Origin: Acidobacteriota bacterium
GTDB lineage: Bacteria; Acidobacteriota; Terriglobia; Bryobacterales; Bryobacteraceae
Reading direction: 5' to 3'
Assembly: GCA_947470805.1 (NCBI GenBank)
Contig: CANIVU010000052.1
Coordinates: forward strand, 1-60,400
Length of the DNA stretch: 60,400 nucleotides
Shown here: in pieces, positions 23,803-33,725 of the stretch
Position numbering within the stretch: position 1 is the stretch's first letter
How the letters are laid out: each line of letters begins with the position of its first letter
Notes under the pieces: model-generated
Told to the model about the DNA's origin: nothing
Database searches by the model: none
What the model saw: the letters and a program-made list of their open reading frames with translations, nothing else
Made by a program: the position numbers and the translations under genes

Positions 23803-26800
23803 ATGCTCATTCGATTTGGACTCTTTCTCCTAATAAGTAGCTTCTATTTACTAGCCGATTCCAAACCCGGCTTCCGCGCACTCCGCGCCATAACTCCAAT
23901 ATTCGAGGAGAACAAAGGCCAATCCGCCCCCGGCGATCGCTTCGTCGCCCGCGACGCCCGCGGCGCGCTGGCCATCACCCGTGACGGCGCTCGCGTCACC
24001 CTCTGGAAGAAAAACCCCGATAAGTCCCTCACCAACGCCGATATCGAGATCCAATTCCCCGGCGCCAACTGGTCCAACATCCAGCCCGAATCGAAACGCG
24101 ACTCCCATACCACCGTTCTATTCGGCAACGATCCCGCCAAATGGACGTCGAATATCTCCCACTACTCGAGCGTCCGCGTCGCCAACGCCTACCCTGGCAT
24201 CGACGTCGTTTTCCACGCCCGCCGCGGACTCGTCGAGTTCGACTTTGAGCTCGCTCCCAACGCCGATCCAGCCCTGGCGCGCTTCGCCTTCCCCGGCCGC
24301 GCCCCGCGCCTCGATGTCGACGGCGCCCTCCGCGTCACCACGGCCGCCGGCGATCTCGTCCTCCCTGCCCCTATCACCACCCAGCCCGGCGGCCGCCAGG
24401 TCGCCAGCCGCTTCGCCCTCCACAAGAAGCACGCCAGCTTCATCCTCGGCCAATACGACCGTCGCCTCCCGCTCACCATCGACCCCGCTCTGGCTTATTT
24501 CACCTACCTCGGTGGCAGCGGCACCGAATCCCCCTACGCCGTCACCACCGACGCCGCCGGCAACATCTACGTCGCCGGTGCCACCGGCTCCACGAATTTC
24601 CCTACAACCACCGGCGCCCTCCAGACCGCCGCCGGTGGCGGCGCCGCCACCGATGCCTTTATCTCCAAGTTCAGCCCCGCCGGGGCTCTGATCTATTCCA
24701 CCCTCCTCGGCGGCCGCGATACCGATCGCATCAACGACATCGCCGTCGACACCCAGGGCTCCGTCTACTTCTGCGGCGGCAGCGCCTCGGCCAACTTCCC
24801 CGTCCCCAACGCCATCCAATCCACCAATAAAGGCGACTTCGACGTCATCTTCGGCAAACTCAACCCCGCCGGCACCGCCCTCGTCTACGCCACCTACTAC
24901 GGCGGCAACTATCCAGACGAAGCCAACGCCTGCACCATCGACGCCGACAACAACCTCTACCTCACCGGCTACACCGTCTCCGACAACTACCCGTTCACCC
25001 AGGGCGCCTTCCAAACCACCAACCGCTCACCGATCTTCGGCAACGGCTTCATCACCAAAATCGCACCCGCCGGCGATAAAGCGGTCTTCTCCACGTTCCT
25101 CGGCGGCGGCGCCGATGACATCCTCTACGACCTCGCCCTCGACAAGAACCGGAACATCTACGTCACCGGCACCTCCGTCTCCAGCACCTACCCCACCGTC
25201 GGCGCCTACCAACCAACGAACCGAGGCAACCAGGACGCTGTACTCACCAAGCTGAAGGCCGACGGCTCCGGCATTCTCTTTTCCACCTTCATCGGCTCCT
25301 CGCAAATCGAAGTCGGCTACGGCGTCGAAGTCGATCCCACCGACAACGTCTTCGTCGTCGGCGTCACTGGCAGCAACACCTTCCCCACCACCGCCAACGC
25401 GCTGCAGAAGGATCTCCAAGGCCCGACCGACATGTTCATCATGAAGTTCGACGCCTCCGGGTCCACCCTTCAAACCAGTACCCTCTACGGCGGCAACCGC
25501 GAAGACGAACCGTTCAAAACGGCCATCGATAAGAACGGCTCGCTCTACATCATCGGCGCCACCGCCTCCAGCGGCAACCGCCCCGTCGACGCCGTCCAAC
25601 TGAACCTGAACGGCGGCCGCGACGCGTTCCTGCTGAAGTTCAACAACGCTATCGATCAGGTGCAGATGTTCACCTTCCTCGGCGGAGCCGCCGACGACAT
25701 CGGCATGTCGATGACGCTCGACACCGCCGGCCGCATCGTGATGGTTGGCCGGACGCTTTCCACCGATCTGGCTACCACACAGAGCGCCGTGCAGAAGGTC
25801 AACGGCGGCTCGACCGATGGCTTCCTGGCCGTCATCGACCCGTCCACCGCCGCCAATCCGTTCACGATTTCCACTACACGGCTCACCTTCACTGGGGCCG
25901 CCGGCGCGGCTATCGCCCGCCAGCAGTTCACCATCCGTGCCACCACCGGAGCGCCGGAGTGGACCATCGACGCGACGACCCGCAGTGGCGGCAACTGGCT
26001 CGCGGCCACCCCGCGCGCGGGCACCGGCAACGCCACCATTGACGTCTCCGCCGATTCGGCCACCCTCGCCGCCGGCAGCTACGACGGCACGCTCAACGTG
26101 CGCAACACCCGGCTCGGCACCAACACGGTAATCGCCGTGACGCTCACAGTCACGAGCACCGCTGGCACCCTGCCCGATAACGCCGTCGTCAGCGCGGCCA
26201 CCTTCACCGGCGGCGCCGTTGCCCCGGGCCTGCTTGTGACGATCTTCGGCAGCGGCATCGGCCCGACCGCGCTCACCACCGCGCAGGTCACCCCGCAAGG
26301 GACACTCGCCACGACGCTCGCCGAAACACGCGTACTGTTCGATAACGTCGCCGCCCCGCTCGTCTACGTCTCGGCCAGCCAGATCAGCGCCATCGTGCCG
26401 TATGCGGTCGCCACCAAAGCGTCAACAGCCCTGCAAGTCGAATACCGTGGCCAGAAGACGAATGCCATTAACCTGCGTATCGCCGACGCCGCTCCGGGCC
26501 TGTTCACTGCCAACTCCAGCGGCAAAGGCCCCGGCGCGATTCTCAACGCCGATAACAGCCTCAACACCGCGTCGAACGCCGTCAGCCCCGGCGGCATCGT
26601 GATCCTTTACGGCACCGGAGAAGGCATCACCGACCCCGTCGGCCAGGATGGCCAGCTGGCCACGAGCGTCTATCCCAAACCGCGGCAACCGGTAACGGTG
26701 CGCATCGGCGGCAAGGATGCCGAGGTGCTCTACGCGGGCGCCGCGCCGGGCTTGGTGGCCGGCGTTTTCCAAATCAACGTGAAGATTCCGGAAGGCCTCA

Positions 26801-26880
26801 CGCCGGGCCCGCAACCGGTGGTGGTGCAAGTCGGCACCGCATCCAGTTCGCCCGAAGTCACGGTGGCCGTCCAGCCCTAG
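23803..26880 (+). CDS. Secreted SBBP beta-propeller protein with Solibacter-type C-terminus
   Basis: About 1,025 residues from ATG 23803, which begins a good signal peptide (MLIRFGLFLLISSFYLLAD); an earlier in-frame start at 23755 would spoil it. Residues about 30-210 form a conserved beta-rich head. Seven or more SBBP repeats follow, each with a Y-x-T-Y/F-L-G-G-x-x-x-D core, ITVDAAGNIYVAGAT-type strands and D-A-F-I-S-K. An Ig-like BACON-type region lies near 700-780. The last ~230 residues (NAVVSAATFTGGAVAPGLLV onward, then PVTVRIGGKDAEVLYAGAAP) match the domain common in Solibacter. The role is probably extracellular adhesion or binding. Confidence 0.85.
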   Translation: MLIRFGLFLLISSFYLLADSKPGFRALRAITPIFEENKGQSAPGDRFVARDARGALAITRDGARVTLWKKNPDKSLTNADIEIQFPGANWSNIQPESKRDSHTTVLFGNDPAKWTSNISHYSSVRVANAYPGIDVVFHARRGLVEFDFELAPNADPALARFAFPGRAPRLDVDGALRVTTAAGDLVLPAPITTQPGGRQVASRFALHKKHASFILGQYDRRLPLTIDPALAYFTYLGGSGTESPYAVTTDAAGNIYVAGATGSTNFPTTTGALQTAAGGGAATDAFISKFSPAGALIYSTLLGGRDTDRINDIAVDTQGSVYFCGGSASANFPVPNAIQSTNKGDFDVIFGKLNPAGTALVYATYYGGNYPDEANACTIDADNNLYLTGYTVSDNYPFTQGAFQTTNRSPIFGNGFITKIAPAGDKAVFSTFLGGGADDILYDLALDKNRNIYVTGTSVSSTYPTVGAYQPTNRGNQDAVLTKLKADGSGILFSTFIGSSQIEVGYGVEVDPTDNVFVVGVTGSNTFPTTANALQKDLQGPTDMFIMKFDASGSTLQTSTLYGGNREDEPFKTAIDKNGSLYIIGATASSGNRPVDAVQLNLNGGRDAFLLKFNNAIDQVQMFTFLGGAADDIGMSMTLDTAGRIVMVGRTLSTDLATTQSAVQKVNGGSTDGFLAVIDPSTAANPFTISTTRLTFTGAAGAAIARQQFTIRATTGAPEWTIDATTRSGGNWLAATPRAGTGNATIDVSADSATLAAGSYDGTLNVRNTRLGTNTVIAVTLTVTSTAGTLPDNAVVSAATFTGGAVAPGLLVTIFGSGIGPTALTTAQVTPQGTLATTLAETRVLFDNVAAPLVYVSASQISAIVPYAVATKASTALQVEYRGQKTNAINLRIADAAPGLFTANSSGKGPGAILNADNSLNTASNAVSPGGIVILYGTGEGITDPVGQDGQLATSVYPKPRQPVTVRIGGKDAEVLYAGAAPGLVAGVFQINVKIPEGLTPGPQPVVVQVGTASSSPEVTVAVQP

Positions 26881-28061
26881 AGCAAGTTCATCCGCCGCGC
26901 CACCCGCGCCAGGATCTCGACAGCCCGGTCGAGTTGCTCGCGGGTGTGCGTGGCGGTAACGATGGTCCGGATCCGCGCCTTGCCTTGCGGCACGGTGGGG
27001 AATCCGATGCCAGTCGCGAATAGTCCTTCGGCAAATAGCGCCTTCGAAAACGCGTGCGCCGCGGCCGCTTCACCGACGAAGATCGGCGTGATCGGCGTCT
27101 CGCTCCGCCCGGTGTCGAAGCCGAGCTTGGCGAGCTCCTCTTTGAGATACCGCGTGTTTGTCCAGAGCGCTTCGATGCGTTCGGGCTCGCTCTCCAACAG
27201 GTCGAAGGCCGCCAGGCACGCCGCCGTCACCGCCGGCGGATGCGACGTCGAAAACAGGAACGGCCGCGCGCGGTGGTAGAGATACTCGATGAAATCTTTC
27301 GTTCCGCAAACGTAGCCGCCGAGGACGCCGACCGCCTTCGACAGCGTACCCACCTGGATATCGACGCGCCCGTGCAGTCCGAAATGGTCCACCGTGCCGC
27401 GACCGTTTCGGCCCAGGACGCCGGAGGAATGCGCGTCGTCCACCATCATAATCGCGCCGTATTTCTCAGCCAGCGCGCACAGCGCGGGGAGCGGGCCGAT
27501 GTCGCCGTCCATCGAAAAGACGCCATCGGTGATCAGCAGCTTTCGCCCCGGGACGCCTTCGAGCGCAGCGAGCTTCTCCTCGGCCACCGCAACGTCAGCG
27601 TGCGGGAATACGTGGATCTTCCCGCGCGACAGCCGGCAGCCATCGATGATGCTGGCGTGGTTCAGCTCATCGGAGATGATGTGATCTTCCTTGCCCAACA
27701 CCGCCGACACCGTTCCGGCGTTCGCCGTGAAGCCGCTCTGAAAAACAACACAGGCTTCCACCTGTTTGAACGCGGCAATCCGCCGCTCCAACTCCATGTG
27801 CATGTCGAGCGTGCCGCTGATGGTGCGCACCGCCCCCGTCCCGGCTCCGAACTTCCGGACGGCGGCAATCGCCGCCTCCTTCAGCTTCGGATGATTCGCC
27901 AAGCCGAGATAGTTATTCGAAGCTAAGTTGATAACCTCCTTGCCGTCGTAAATACTGACCGGTTCGCAGGGCCCTTGTAACTCACGGAGGCGCTGGTAGG
28001 TGCCGTTGGCGCGGAACTCATTCACTTGATCGCCCAAATAGGCGAGAGGATCGGGACGCAT
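26877..28061 (-). CDS. kbl: Glycine C-acetyltransferase / AON synthase family (KBL-like)
   Basis: 394 residues of a fold-type I PLP enzyme, alpha-oxoamine synthase family. Landmarks: INLASNNYLGLANHPKL, SGTLDMHMELERRIAAF, SDELNHASIIDGCRLS, MMVDDAHSSGVLG with the PLP-binding Asp-Asp-Ala-His, and the PLP lysine K242 in GTLSKAVGVLGGYV. The C-terminal ATHTREQLDRAVEILARV fits KBL, which cleaves 2-amino-3-ketobutyrate to glycine and acetyl-CoA. The usual partner, threonine 3-dehydrogenase, is not adjacent, and BioF-like activity cannot be excluded. The stop overlaps the stop of the propeller gene by four bases, convergently. Confidence 0.88.
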   Translation of the reverse strand: MRPDPLAYLGDQVNEFRANGTYQRLRELQGPCEPVSIYDGKEVINLASNNYLGLANHPKLKEAAIAAVRKFGAGTGAVRTISGTLDMHMELERRIAAFKQVEACVVFQSGFTANAGTVSAVLGKEDHIISDELNHASIIDGCRLSRGKIHVFPHADVAVAEEKLAALEGVPGRKLLITDGVFSMDGDIGPLPALCALAEKYGAIMMVDDAHSSGVLGRNGRGTVDHFGLHGRVDIQVGTLSKAVGVLGGYVCGTKDFIEYLYHRARPFLFSTSHPPAVTAACLAAFDLLESEPERIEALWTNTRYLKEELAKLGFDTGRSETPITPIFVGEAAAAHAFSKALFAEGLFATGIGFPTVPQGKARIRTIVTATHTREQLDRAVEILARVARRMNLL

Positions 28062-28073
28062 GATTTGCTCCTT

Positions 28074-29180
28074 CTACAGCGGACGGACGCGAACGTCCTT
28101 GTACTCAATCCAGCGGCCCACCTGGTGGGCCTGCAACAGGATGTGCCCATCGCCAAGCCGGTCGAGGGAATTGTATTCGGTGACCGTTTCGCCGTTGACG
28201 CGGACCGTCACCGACGGGCCTTTGACGAATAACTGGAAGAGATACCAGGTTTCCGATTGGATGTTGGGATACTTGGCGCGCTTCAGGCCGTAGAGCGAGC
28301 CGGTGGGGTAGACGGCGCCAACGACATCGTGCAGCTGAATTTCATAGTGCGCCTTGGCGCCAGAGCCTTCGGCGCGGAACAACACGCCGCCGTTCGAGTG
28401 ATGCGCGGCGCGGATGTAGCATTCAAAGGCGAAGTCCTTAAAGCGTTCCTTGGTCGCCAGGTGCCCCAAGCCATCGGCGCGCAGGATGTCGCCGATCGGC
28501 GTCCACTTCGCCTTACCCTCTTCCACCTGCCAGTTGGCCGCGAGATCGGAGCCTTTGGTGTAGAGCGATTGCCATTTCACGCCGCCGGGCAGTTCGGCGA
28601 TTTCGAGCTTGCGGAAGCGAATCGGATACGACAGCGACTGCAAGCCGATGAAGCCTTGGCGGAGCCGCGTGGCGAGTGCGGCATTCGATTCCACGTTCAC
28701 ATCCTGCACCTGTTCCCCGTTCGTCCAAACCTGCAGGCGCGGCCACTCGAAACGGATGCGGATTTCGTTCCATTCGGCTTTGGATTTGACGTTGTTCGCC
28801 TTTGGCGCAACCACAGGGAAGATGCTGCCCATGCCTTCCGGCTTGAGTTCGTCCTTCTTGTGGAAGAGCTTGATGCAGAAACCGGCGTCCTGGGCGTTGC
28901 CGTGTGCCGGGGCGTGGAGGAGGATACCGGAATCGATCCAGCCTTTAACGAAGAACTCGCCGCGGAGTTCGAAATTTTCGTACTGTTTATCGGTGCGCAG
29001 CCAGGTGGGAGAGTTGGCGGCTTCGCTGACGACAATGGCGCCGTCGTCGACGAAGAAGGCGGAATCGGGGCCATCGACGACGTGCCAGCCAGCGAGCGTC
29101 TGGCCGTCAAAAAGCGGGGTGAAATTGGGTTTGGGTTGCGCGGCCAGAAGGGCCGTGGCGAGGAAGTGGCGGCGAATCAT
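28074..29180 (-). CDS. Secreted protein with two DUF1080 domains
   Basis: 368 residues. A short N-terminal signal segment (IRRHFLATALLAAQ) is followed by two concanavalin-like DUF1080 domains: FTPLFDGQTLAGWHVVDG to about residue 190, then WQSLYTKGSDLAANWQVEEG to the end. Each has the family pattern of an F-x-L-x-x-E-F strand, a S/N-x-G-I/V-L-x-x-x edge, and a GFIGLQ or GHILLQAH closing strand with FRKLEI or YKDVRVRPL. Members include 3-keto-disaccharide hydrolases. The partner here could be an extracellular carbohydrate. Located 13 bp after KBL on the same strand. Confidence 0.85.
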   Translation of the reverse strand: MIRRHFLATALLAAQPKPNFTPLFDGQTLAGWHVVDGPDSAFFVDDGAIVVSEAANSPTWLRTDKQYENFELRGEFFVKGWIDSGILLHAPAHGNAQDAGFCIKLFHKKDELKPEGMGSIFPVVAPKANNVKSKAEWNEIRIRFEWPRLQVWTNGEQVQDVNVESNAALATRLRQGFIGLQSLSYPIRFRKLEIAELPGGVKWQSLYTKGSDLAANWQVEEGKAKWTPIGDILRADGLGHLATKERFKDFAFECYIRAAHHSNGGVLFRAEGSGAKAHYEIQLHDVVGAVYPTGSLYGLKRAKYPNIQSETWYLFQLFVKGPSVTVRVNGETVTEYNSLDRLGDGHILLQAHQVGRWIEYKDVRVRPL

Positions 29181-29274
29181 TCTACAGGCATCGTAGCGCT
29201 TTTCGCGCTCGGGTTAGAGGACACGGCACGAGTTTGCGTGGAGTTTTGTGAGAGAGTAGCGGAGAGGATTCCGG

Positions 29275-31416
29275 ATGCGTCTTTTTGGTTTTGTTTTGGC
29301 ACTCGGGGTCGCCCTGTCCGCGCAACCCGCTTCGAAGAATGACATGGCCCGCTGGCGTAAGCAGGCCGATTCGATCACCATCATTCGTGATCACTGGGGG
29401 ATCGCCCACGTCCACGGTAAAACGGATGCCGATGCCGTTTTTGGCATGATCTATGCCCAGGCCGAGGATGACTTTAATCGGATTGAGGTCAACTACCTGA
29501 CCTCTTTAGGCCGGATGGCGGAGGCCGAGGGGGAAGGCAAGATCATTCAGGACTTGCGGATGAAATTGTTCATTCAGCCGGCACAGTTGCAGAAGCTGTT
29601 TGGGGAGAGTCCGGCTTGGCTGCAGAAGCTGATGGTGGCTTGGGCGGATGGGCTGAATTTTTATCTATCGACCCACCCGGCGGTGAAGCCGCGGGTGTTG
29701 ACCCGGTTTGAACCTTGGATGGCGCTGAGTTTTACCGAGGGCAGCATTGGCGGGGATATTGAGCGGGTCCGGTTAGACCGTTTGGAGGAGTTTTACACCG
29801 GCGTTAAACGGGCTTCGGTGGAGCCGGTGGACCGGGAACCGAGGGGCTCCAATGGTGTTGCGATCGCGCCTGCGAATGCCGCAGGTGGGCGGGCACTTTT
29901 GCTGATTAATCCGCATACCTCGTTCTTCTTTCGGTCGGAATTGCAGATGGTGAGTGACGAGGGCCTGAATGCTTATGGGGCGGCGACGTGGGGACAGTTC
30001 TTCCTATACCAGGGCTTCAATGACCGGGTGGGTTGGATGCACACGACAAGCGGCATCGATGTCATTGATGAATATCTGGAGACCGTTACGGGGAGTAAGG
30101 GAAGCTACGTTTATCAGTTCGGGACCGAGAAGCGGCCGGTGGTGGAGAGTGAAATTGAAGTTCGTTATCGCTCCGGGGCAGGGACGGCGTCGCGCCGGTT
30201 CACTGTGTTTCGGACGCACCACGGCCCGGTGGTCCGGGCGCAGGACGGGAAGTGGGTTTCGGTTCATTTGATGGAGAGCCCGGTGGCGGCGTTGACACAG
30301 TCGTACTCGCGAACGAAGGCGCGGAATTACGCCGAGTTTGTGAAGACGATGGAGTTGAAAACAAACTCATCGAATAACACGATTTACGCGGACGCCGATG
30401 GGACGATTGCCTATTTTCATGGGAACTTTTTGCCGCGTCGCGATACGCGGTTTGACTGGACGAAGCCGGTGGATGGGTCGAATCCGGACACCGATTGGAA
30501 GGGACTGCATGCGTTGGGGGATTTGCCCTCCTTCAAGAATCCGGGGAGTGGATGGCTGTATAACGCGAATAACTCGCCGTGGTCGGCGGCGGGGGCGAGC
30601 AGCCCTAGGAAGAGTGATTATCCGGCGTATGTGGAGACCGGAGAAGAATCGGCACGGGGGTTGCATGCGATCCGGGTGCTGGATGGGGTGAAGGGGTTTA
30701 CGATTCCGAAGTTACTGGCGGCGGCTTATGACACGTACCTGCCTTGGTTTGAGAAGCCCATTCCGGCGGTGATTCGGGGGTGGGACGGACTGGCGGCGGG
30801 CGACCCGATGAAGGCGCGGCTGGCGGGGCAGGTGGCGGTACTGCGGAAGTGGGACTTGCGGTGGAGCGTGGATTCGGTGGCGACGTCGCTGGCGATTTTC
30901 TATGGCGACGCGTTGCGGGGGCGGCGTGGGATCTCGCTGGGACTGGCGGATTGGACGGAGCGGGAGGCGACGGGGACGGAACTGTTGGAGAGTCTGGCGA
31001 AGGCTTCGGATAAGCTGGCGGCGGACTTTGGAAAGTGGGAGACGCCGTGGGGGGAAATTAACCGTTTTCAGCGGATTAACGGGGCGATTGTGCAGCCGTT
31101 TTCGGATTCCAAGCCGAGCGTGGCGGTGGGGTTTCCGTCGGCGAATTGGGGGTCACTGGCGTCGTTTGGGGCGCGGGCGTATCCGGGGACCAAGAAGTGG
31201 TACGGGACGAGCGGGAACAGCTTTGTGGCGGTGGTAGAGTTTGGGCCGCGGGTCAAGGCCGTTGCGGTGTCTGCGGGCGGGGAGAGCGGGGACCCGGCGT
31301 CGAAGCATTTTAACGATCAGGCGGAGCGGTATAGCAAGGGCGATCTGCGGGAGGTGTATTTTTACCCGGAGCAGTGGAAGGCGCATGCGGAGCGGAGGTA
31401 CCGGCCGGGGAAGTAA
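29275..31416 (+). CDS. Penicillin acylase family Ntn-hydrolase
   Basis: 713 residues with a signal peptide (MRLFGFVLALGVALSAQP). The alpha-chain part includes ITIIRDHWGIAHVHGKTDADAVFGMIYAQAEDD, the invariant start of the family. The nucleophile is Ser192 in REPRGSNGVAIAP, where autocatalytic cleavage would expose the beta-chain serine; the GSN context is canonical. Then come ALLLINPHTSFFF, HTTSGIDVIDEY and the catalytic Asn region near TNSSNNTIYADADGTIAYFH. Such periplasmic enzymes cleave amide bonds of beta-lactams, acyl-homoserine lactones or cyclic lipopeptides. Start ATG 29275 with GGAGAGGA upstream. Confidence 0.9.
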   Translation: MRLFGFVLALGVALSAQPASKNDMARWRKQADSITIIRDHWGIAHVHGKTDADAVFGMIYAQAEDDFNRIEVNYLTSLGRMAEAEGEGKIIQDLRMKLFIQPAQLQKLFGESPAWLQKLMVAWADGLNFYLSTHPAVKPRVLTRFEPWMALSFTEGSIGGDIERVRLDRLEEFYTGVKRASVEPVDREPRGSNGVAIAPANAAGGRALLLINPHTSFFFRSELQMVSDEGLNAYGAATWGQFFLYQGFNDRVGWMHTTSGIDVIDEYLETVTGSKGSYVYQFGTEKRPVVESEIEVRYRSGAGTASRRFTVFRTHHGPVVRAQDGKWVSVHLMESPVAALTQSYSRTKARNYAEFVKTMELKTNSSNNTIYADADGTIAYFHGNFLPRRDTRFDWTKPVDGSNPDTDWKGLHALGDLPSFKNPGSGWLYNANNSPWSAAGASSPRKSDYPAYVETGEESARGLHAIRVLDGVKGFTIPKLLAAAYDTYLPWFEKPIPAVIRGWDGLAAGDPMKARLAGQVAVLRKWDLRWSVDSVATSLAIFYGDALRGRRGISLGLADWTEREATGTELLESLAKASDKLAADFGKWETPWGEINRFQRINGAIVQPFSDSKPSVAVGFPSANWGSLASFGARAYPGTKKWYGTSGNSFVAVVEFGPRVKAVAVSAGGESGDPASKHFNDQAERYSKGDLREVYFYPEQWKAHAERRYRPGK

Positions 31417-31478
31417 TTCCCCACGGAGGGTTGTGAGTAAGATACACTGCGCGCACGCCTTCCATTTAGAGAAACTGG

Positions 31479-33725
31479 ATGCAACGCATTGCATGCGCGG
31501 CGCTGCTGTTTAGCATAGTTGCCAGCGCGACTCCCAAAGAGATTCTGGTCCTTCATTCGTACCGGGTGGGTTACGACTGGACGGACGAGGTCTCGCGTGG
31601 CTTGCGGACGAAGTTCGCCGAGGCTGGGGAGTATAACTTGTGGTTTGAGTTTTTGGACGCGCGGCGGGAGAGATACCCTGCGAACGCGGCGCGGGTGCGG
31701 GAGGAGTTGAGCCGGAAGTATGGGGCGCGGAAGCTCGACTTGATCCTGGCTTCCGATGACGAGGCGGTGGATTTTCTGGCGCGGCGCAGCGGGGGGTTGT
31801 TTGCAACGACGCCGGTGGTGTTCTGCGGGTTGAGCGAACTGGGGATGGCGGAGGGGTTGCCACGGGAACGGTTTACGGGGCTGATCGAGGTGTTTCAGGC
31901 GAGTCCGATTCTGGCGCTGGCCAAGCAACTCCGGCCCGGGACACGACAGGTCTATTTTGCCCACGACAGTTCACCGTTCGGGGCAGCGATGGGGCGGGTG
32001 TTTCGGGAGGCGCAGGAAGCGGCGGAGGATGGGACGGCGTTTCACTTACTGGACGGGGCGGCGATGACGTTGGCGGAGATGCGTAAGGCGGTGGGCGGGA
32101 TACCGGGCGACGGGGTGTTGGTTATGACACAGATCCGGCAGGACCAGGGGGGGACCTATGTGGGAGCAACCGGGGGAGAACTTGCGATTGCCAAGGCGTC
32201 AGCCGGGCCGGTGGTGGGGGTGGCGGTGACGGAGGTGGGACACGGCGTCTTGATGGGCACGGCAAACCGGGGTTTTGAACATGCCGGCATGGCGGGGGAA
32301 CTGGCGTTGCGCGTGCTGGGTGGGGAGCGGCCGGAGCGGATTCCGATTGCAAAGGAGGGCGCAATCGCCTACTTGTTTGACTACGGCGAGTTACAGCGAT
32401 GGGGGATTGACGAACGGCGATTGCCGGGGCAGGCGACGGTATTGAACCGGCCGGCGGGGACGTGGCGGGAGTATTGGCCGTGGATTGTGGGTGGGTTTGT
32501 AATTGGGGCGCTGCAGTTATTCGTGATTGTGGGGCTGGTGCGGAGTAATTTACGGAGGCGGCGGGCCGAGGCGGAGTTGCGATTGGCGTTGGAGAAAGCA
32601 CGAGAGGCGCAGGCGATGAAGAGCCGTTTCATTGCCAATATGAGCCACGAACTGCGGACGCCGATGAATGGCGTGTTGGGGCTGTTGCAGGTATTGCGAG
32701 GGACGGAGTTGGACGGCGGGCAGCGGGAGACGACGGAGTTGGCGGAGAATTCCGCACGTTCGTTGTTGACGGTTTTGAACGATTTGCTGGATATTTCGCA
32801 GGTGGACGCGGGGCGATTGAAGATTTTGGCGGAACCGTTTTCGTTGGGCAAGGAGCTGGACCGCGTGGGGACGCTGTTGACGGGACGAGCGGAGGAGGCG
32901 GGGATTGCGTTGCGGTGGAGTATCGACGAGGCGGTGCCAGCCCGTCTGGTGGGGGATTGTGACCGGCTGCGGCAGGTGGTGATAAACCTGACGTCGAACG
33001 CTTTGAAGTTTACCAAGCGGGGGGAGGTGCGGATTGTGGCGACGGAGGTGGGGCGGACGGAGGCGCGGTCGACCATACGAGTGGAGATACGGGACACGGG
33101 AATGGGGATTGCGCCGGAGATGATGGAACGGATTTTTGAGCCATTTGTGCAGGTGGACGATTCGTCGGCGCGGCGGTTTGGGGGGACGGGTTTGGGGTTG
33201 GCGATTTCGCGGGAGTTGGTGGGGCTGATGGGCGGGCGGATTGGCGGGGAGAGCCGGCCCGGTGTGGGGAGCACGTTTTGGGTGGAGATTCCGCTTGGAT
33301 ATTCTCTAGCGTGGGAGGAGAGGGCGGTGGCGGAGACAGTGCCGGAGCTGGCTGGTTTCACGGTGCTGGTGGTGGAGGACAACGCGGTGAACCGGATGGT
33401 GGCGCGGAAGTTGTTGGAGCGAACGGGGTGCCGGACGGTGGTGGCCGAAGACGGGGAGCAGTGTTTGGCGCGGTTGCGGGAGGGCGGAGTGGACCTGGTG
33501 TTGATGGACGTGCAGATGCCGGGGATGTCGGGTCTGGAGGTGACGCGGGAGATCCGGCGTTTGGAAGGAGACGGGCCGCGGGTGCCGATTGTGGCGTTGA
33601 CGGCGAGTTCGATGGTGGGGGACCGGGAGGCGTGTTTGGCGGCGGGGATGGACGATTATTTGGCGAAACCGATTGTGGCGGCGGATTTGATGCGGGTGTT
33701 GGAGTGTTGGGTGGTTAGGGGTTGA
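31479..33725 (+). CDS. Hybrid sensor histidine kinase with periplasmic binding domain
   Basis: 748 residues. A signal-like N-terminus is followed by an ABC-type substrate-binding sensor (KEILVLHSYRVGYDWTDEV to about residue 310), a membrane span near 332-352 (WPWIVGGFVIGALQLFVIVG), a short coiled coil, and the HisKA domain with H390 in NMSHELRTPMNG. The HATPase domain shows NLTSNALKFTKRGEV, DTGMGIAPEMMERIFEPF and GGTGLGLAIS. A C-terminal receiver has the phosphoacceptor D677 in LVLMDVQMPGMSGLEV and the late Lys in DDYLAKP. No cognate output protein is adjacent. Ligand unknown. Its last 11 bases overlap the convergent gene. Confidence 0.92.
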   Translation: MQRIACAALLFSIVASATPKEILVLHSYRVGYDWTDEVSRGLRTKFAEAGEYNLWFEFLDARRERYPANAARVREELSRKYGARKLDLILASDDEAVDFLARRSGGLFATTPVVFCGLSELGMAEGLPRERFTGLIEVFQASPILALAKQLRPGTRQVYFAHDSSPFGAAMGRVFREAQEAAEDGTAFHLLDGAAMTLAEMRKAVGGIPGDGVLVMTQIRQDQGGTYVGATGGELAIAKASAGPVVGVAVTEVGHGVLMGTANRGFEHAGMAGELALRVLGGERPERIPIAKEGAIAYLFDYGELQRWGIDERRLPGQATVLNRPAGTWREYWPWIVGGFVIGALQLFVIVGLVRSNLRRRRAEAELRLALEKAREAQAMKSRFIANMSHELRTPMNGVLGLLQVLRGTELDGGQRETTELAENSARSLLTVLNDLLDISQVDAGRLKILAEPFSLGKELDRVGTLLTGRAEEAGIALRWSIDEAVPARLVGDCDRLRQVVINLTSNALKFTKRGEVRIVATEVGRTEARSTIRVEIRDTGMGIAPEMMERIFEPFVQVDDSSARRFGGTGLGLAISRELVGLMGGRIGGESRPGVGSTFWVEIPLGYSLAWEERAVAETVPELAGFTVLVVEDNAVNRMVARKLLERTGCRTVVAEDGEQCLARLREGGVDLVLMDVQMPGMSGLEVTREIRRLEGDGPRVPIVALTASSMVGDREACLAAGMDDYLAKPIVAADLMRVLECWVVRG

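Noticed and set aside
25027-26298. 423-codon minus frame inside the SBBP propeller gene
   Set aside because: Arg/Gly-rich antisense shadow of a strongly C-ending gene; no motif.
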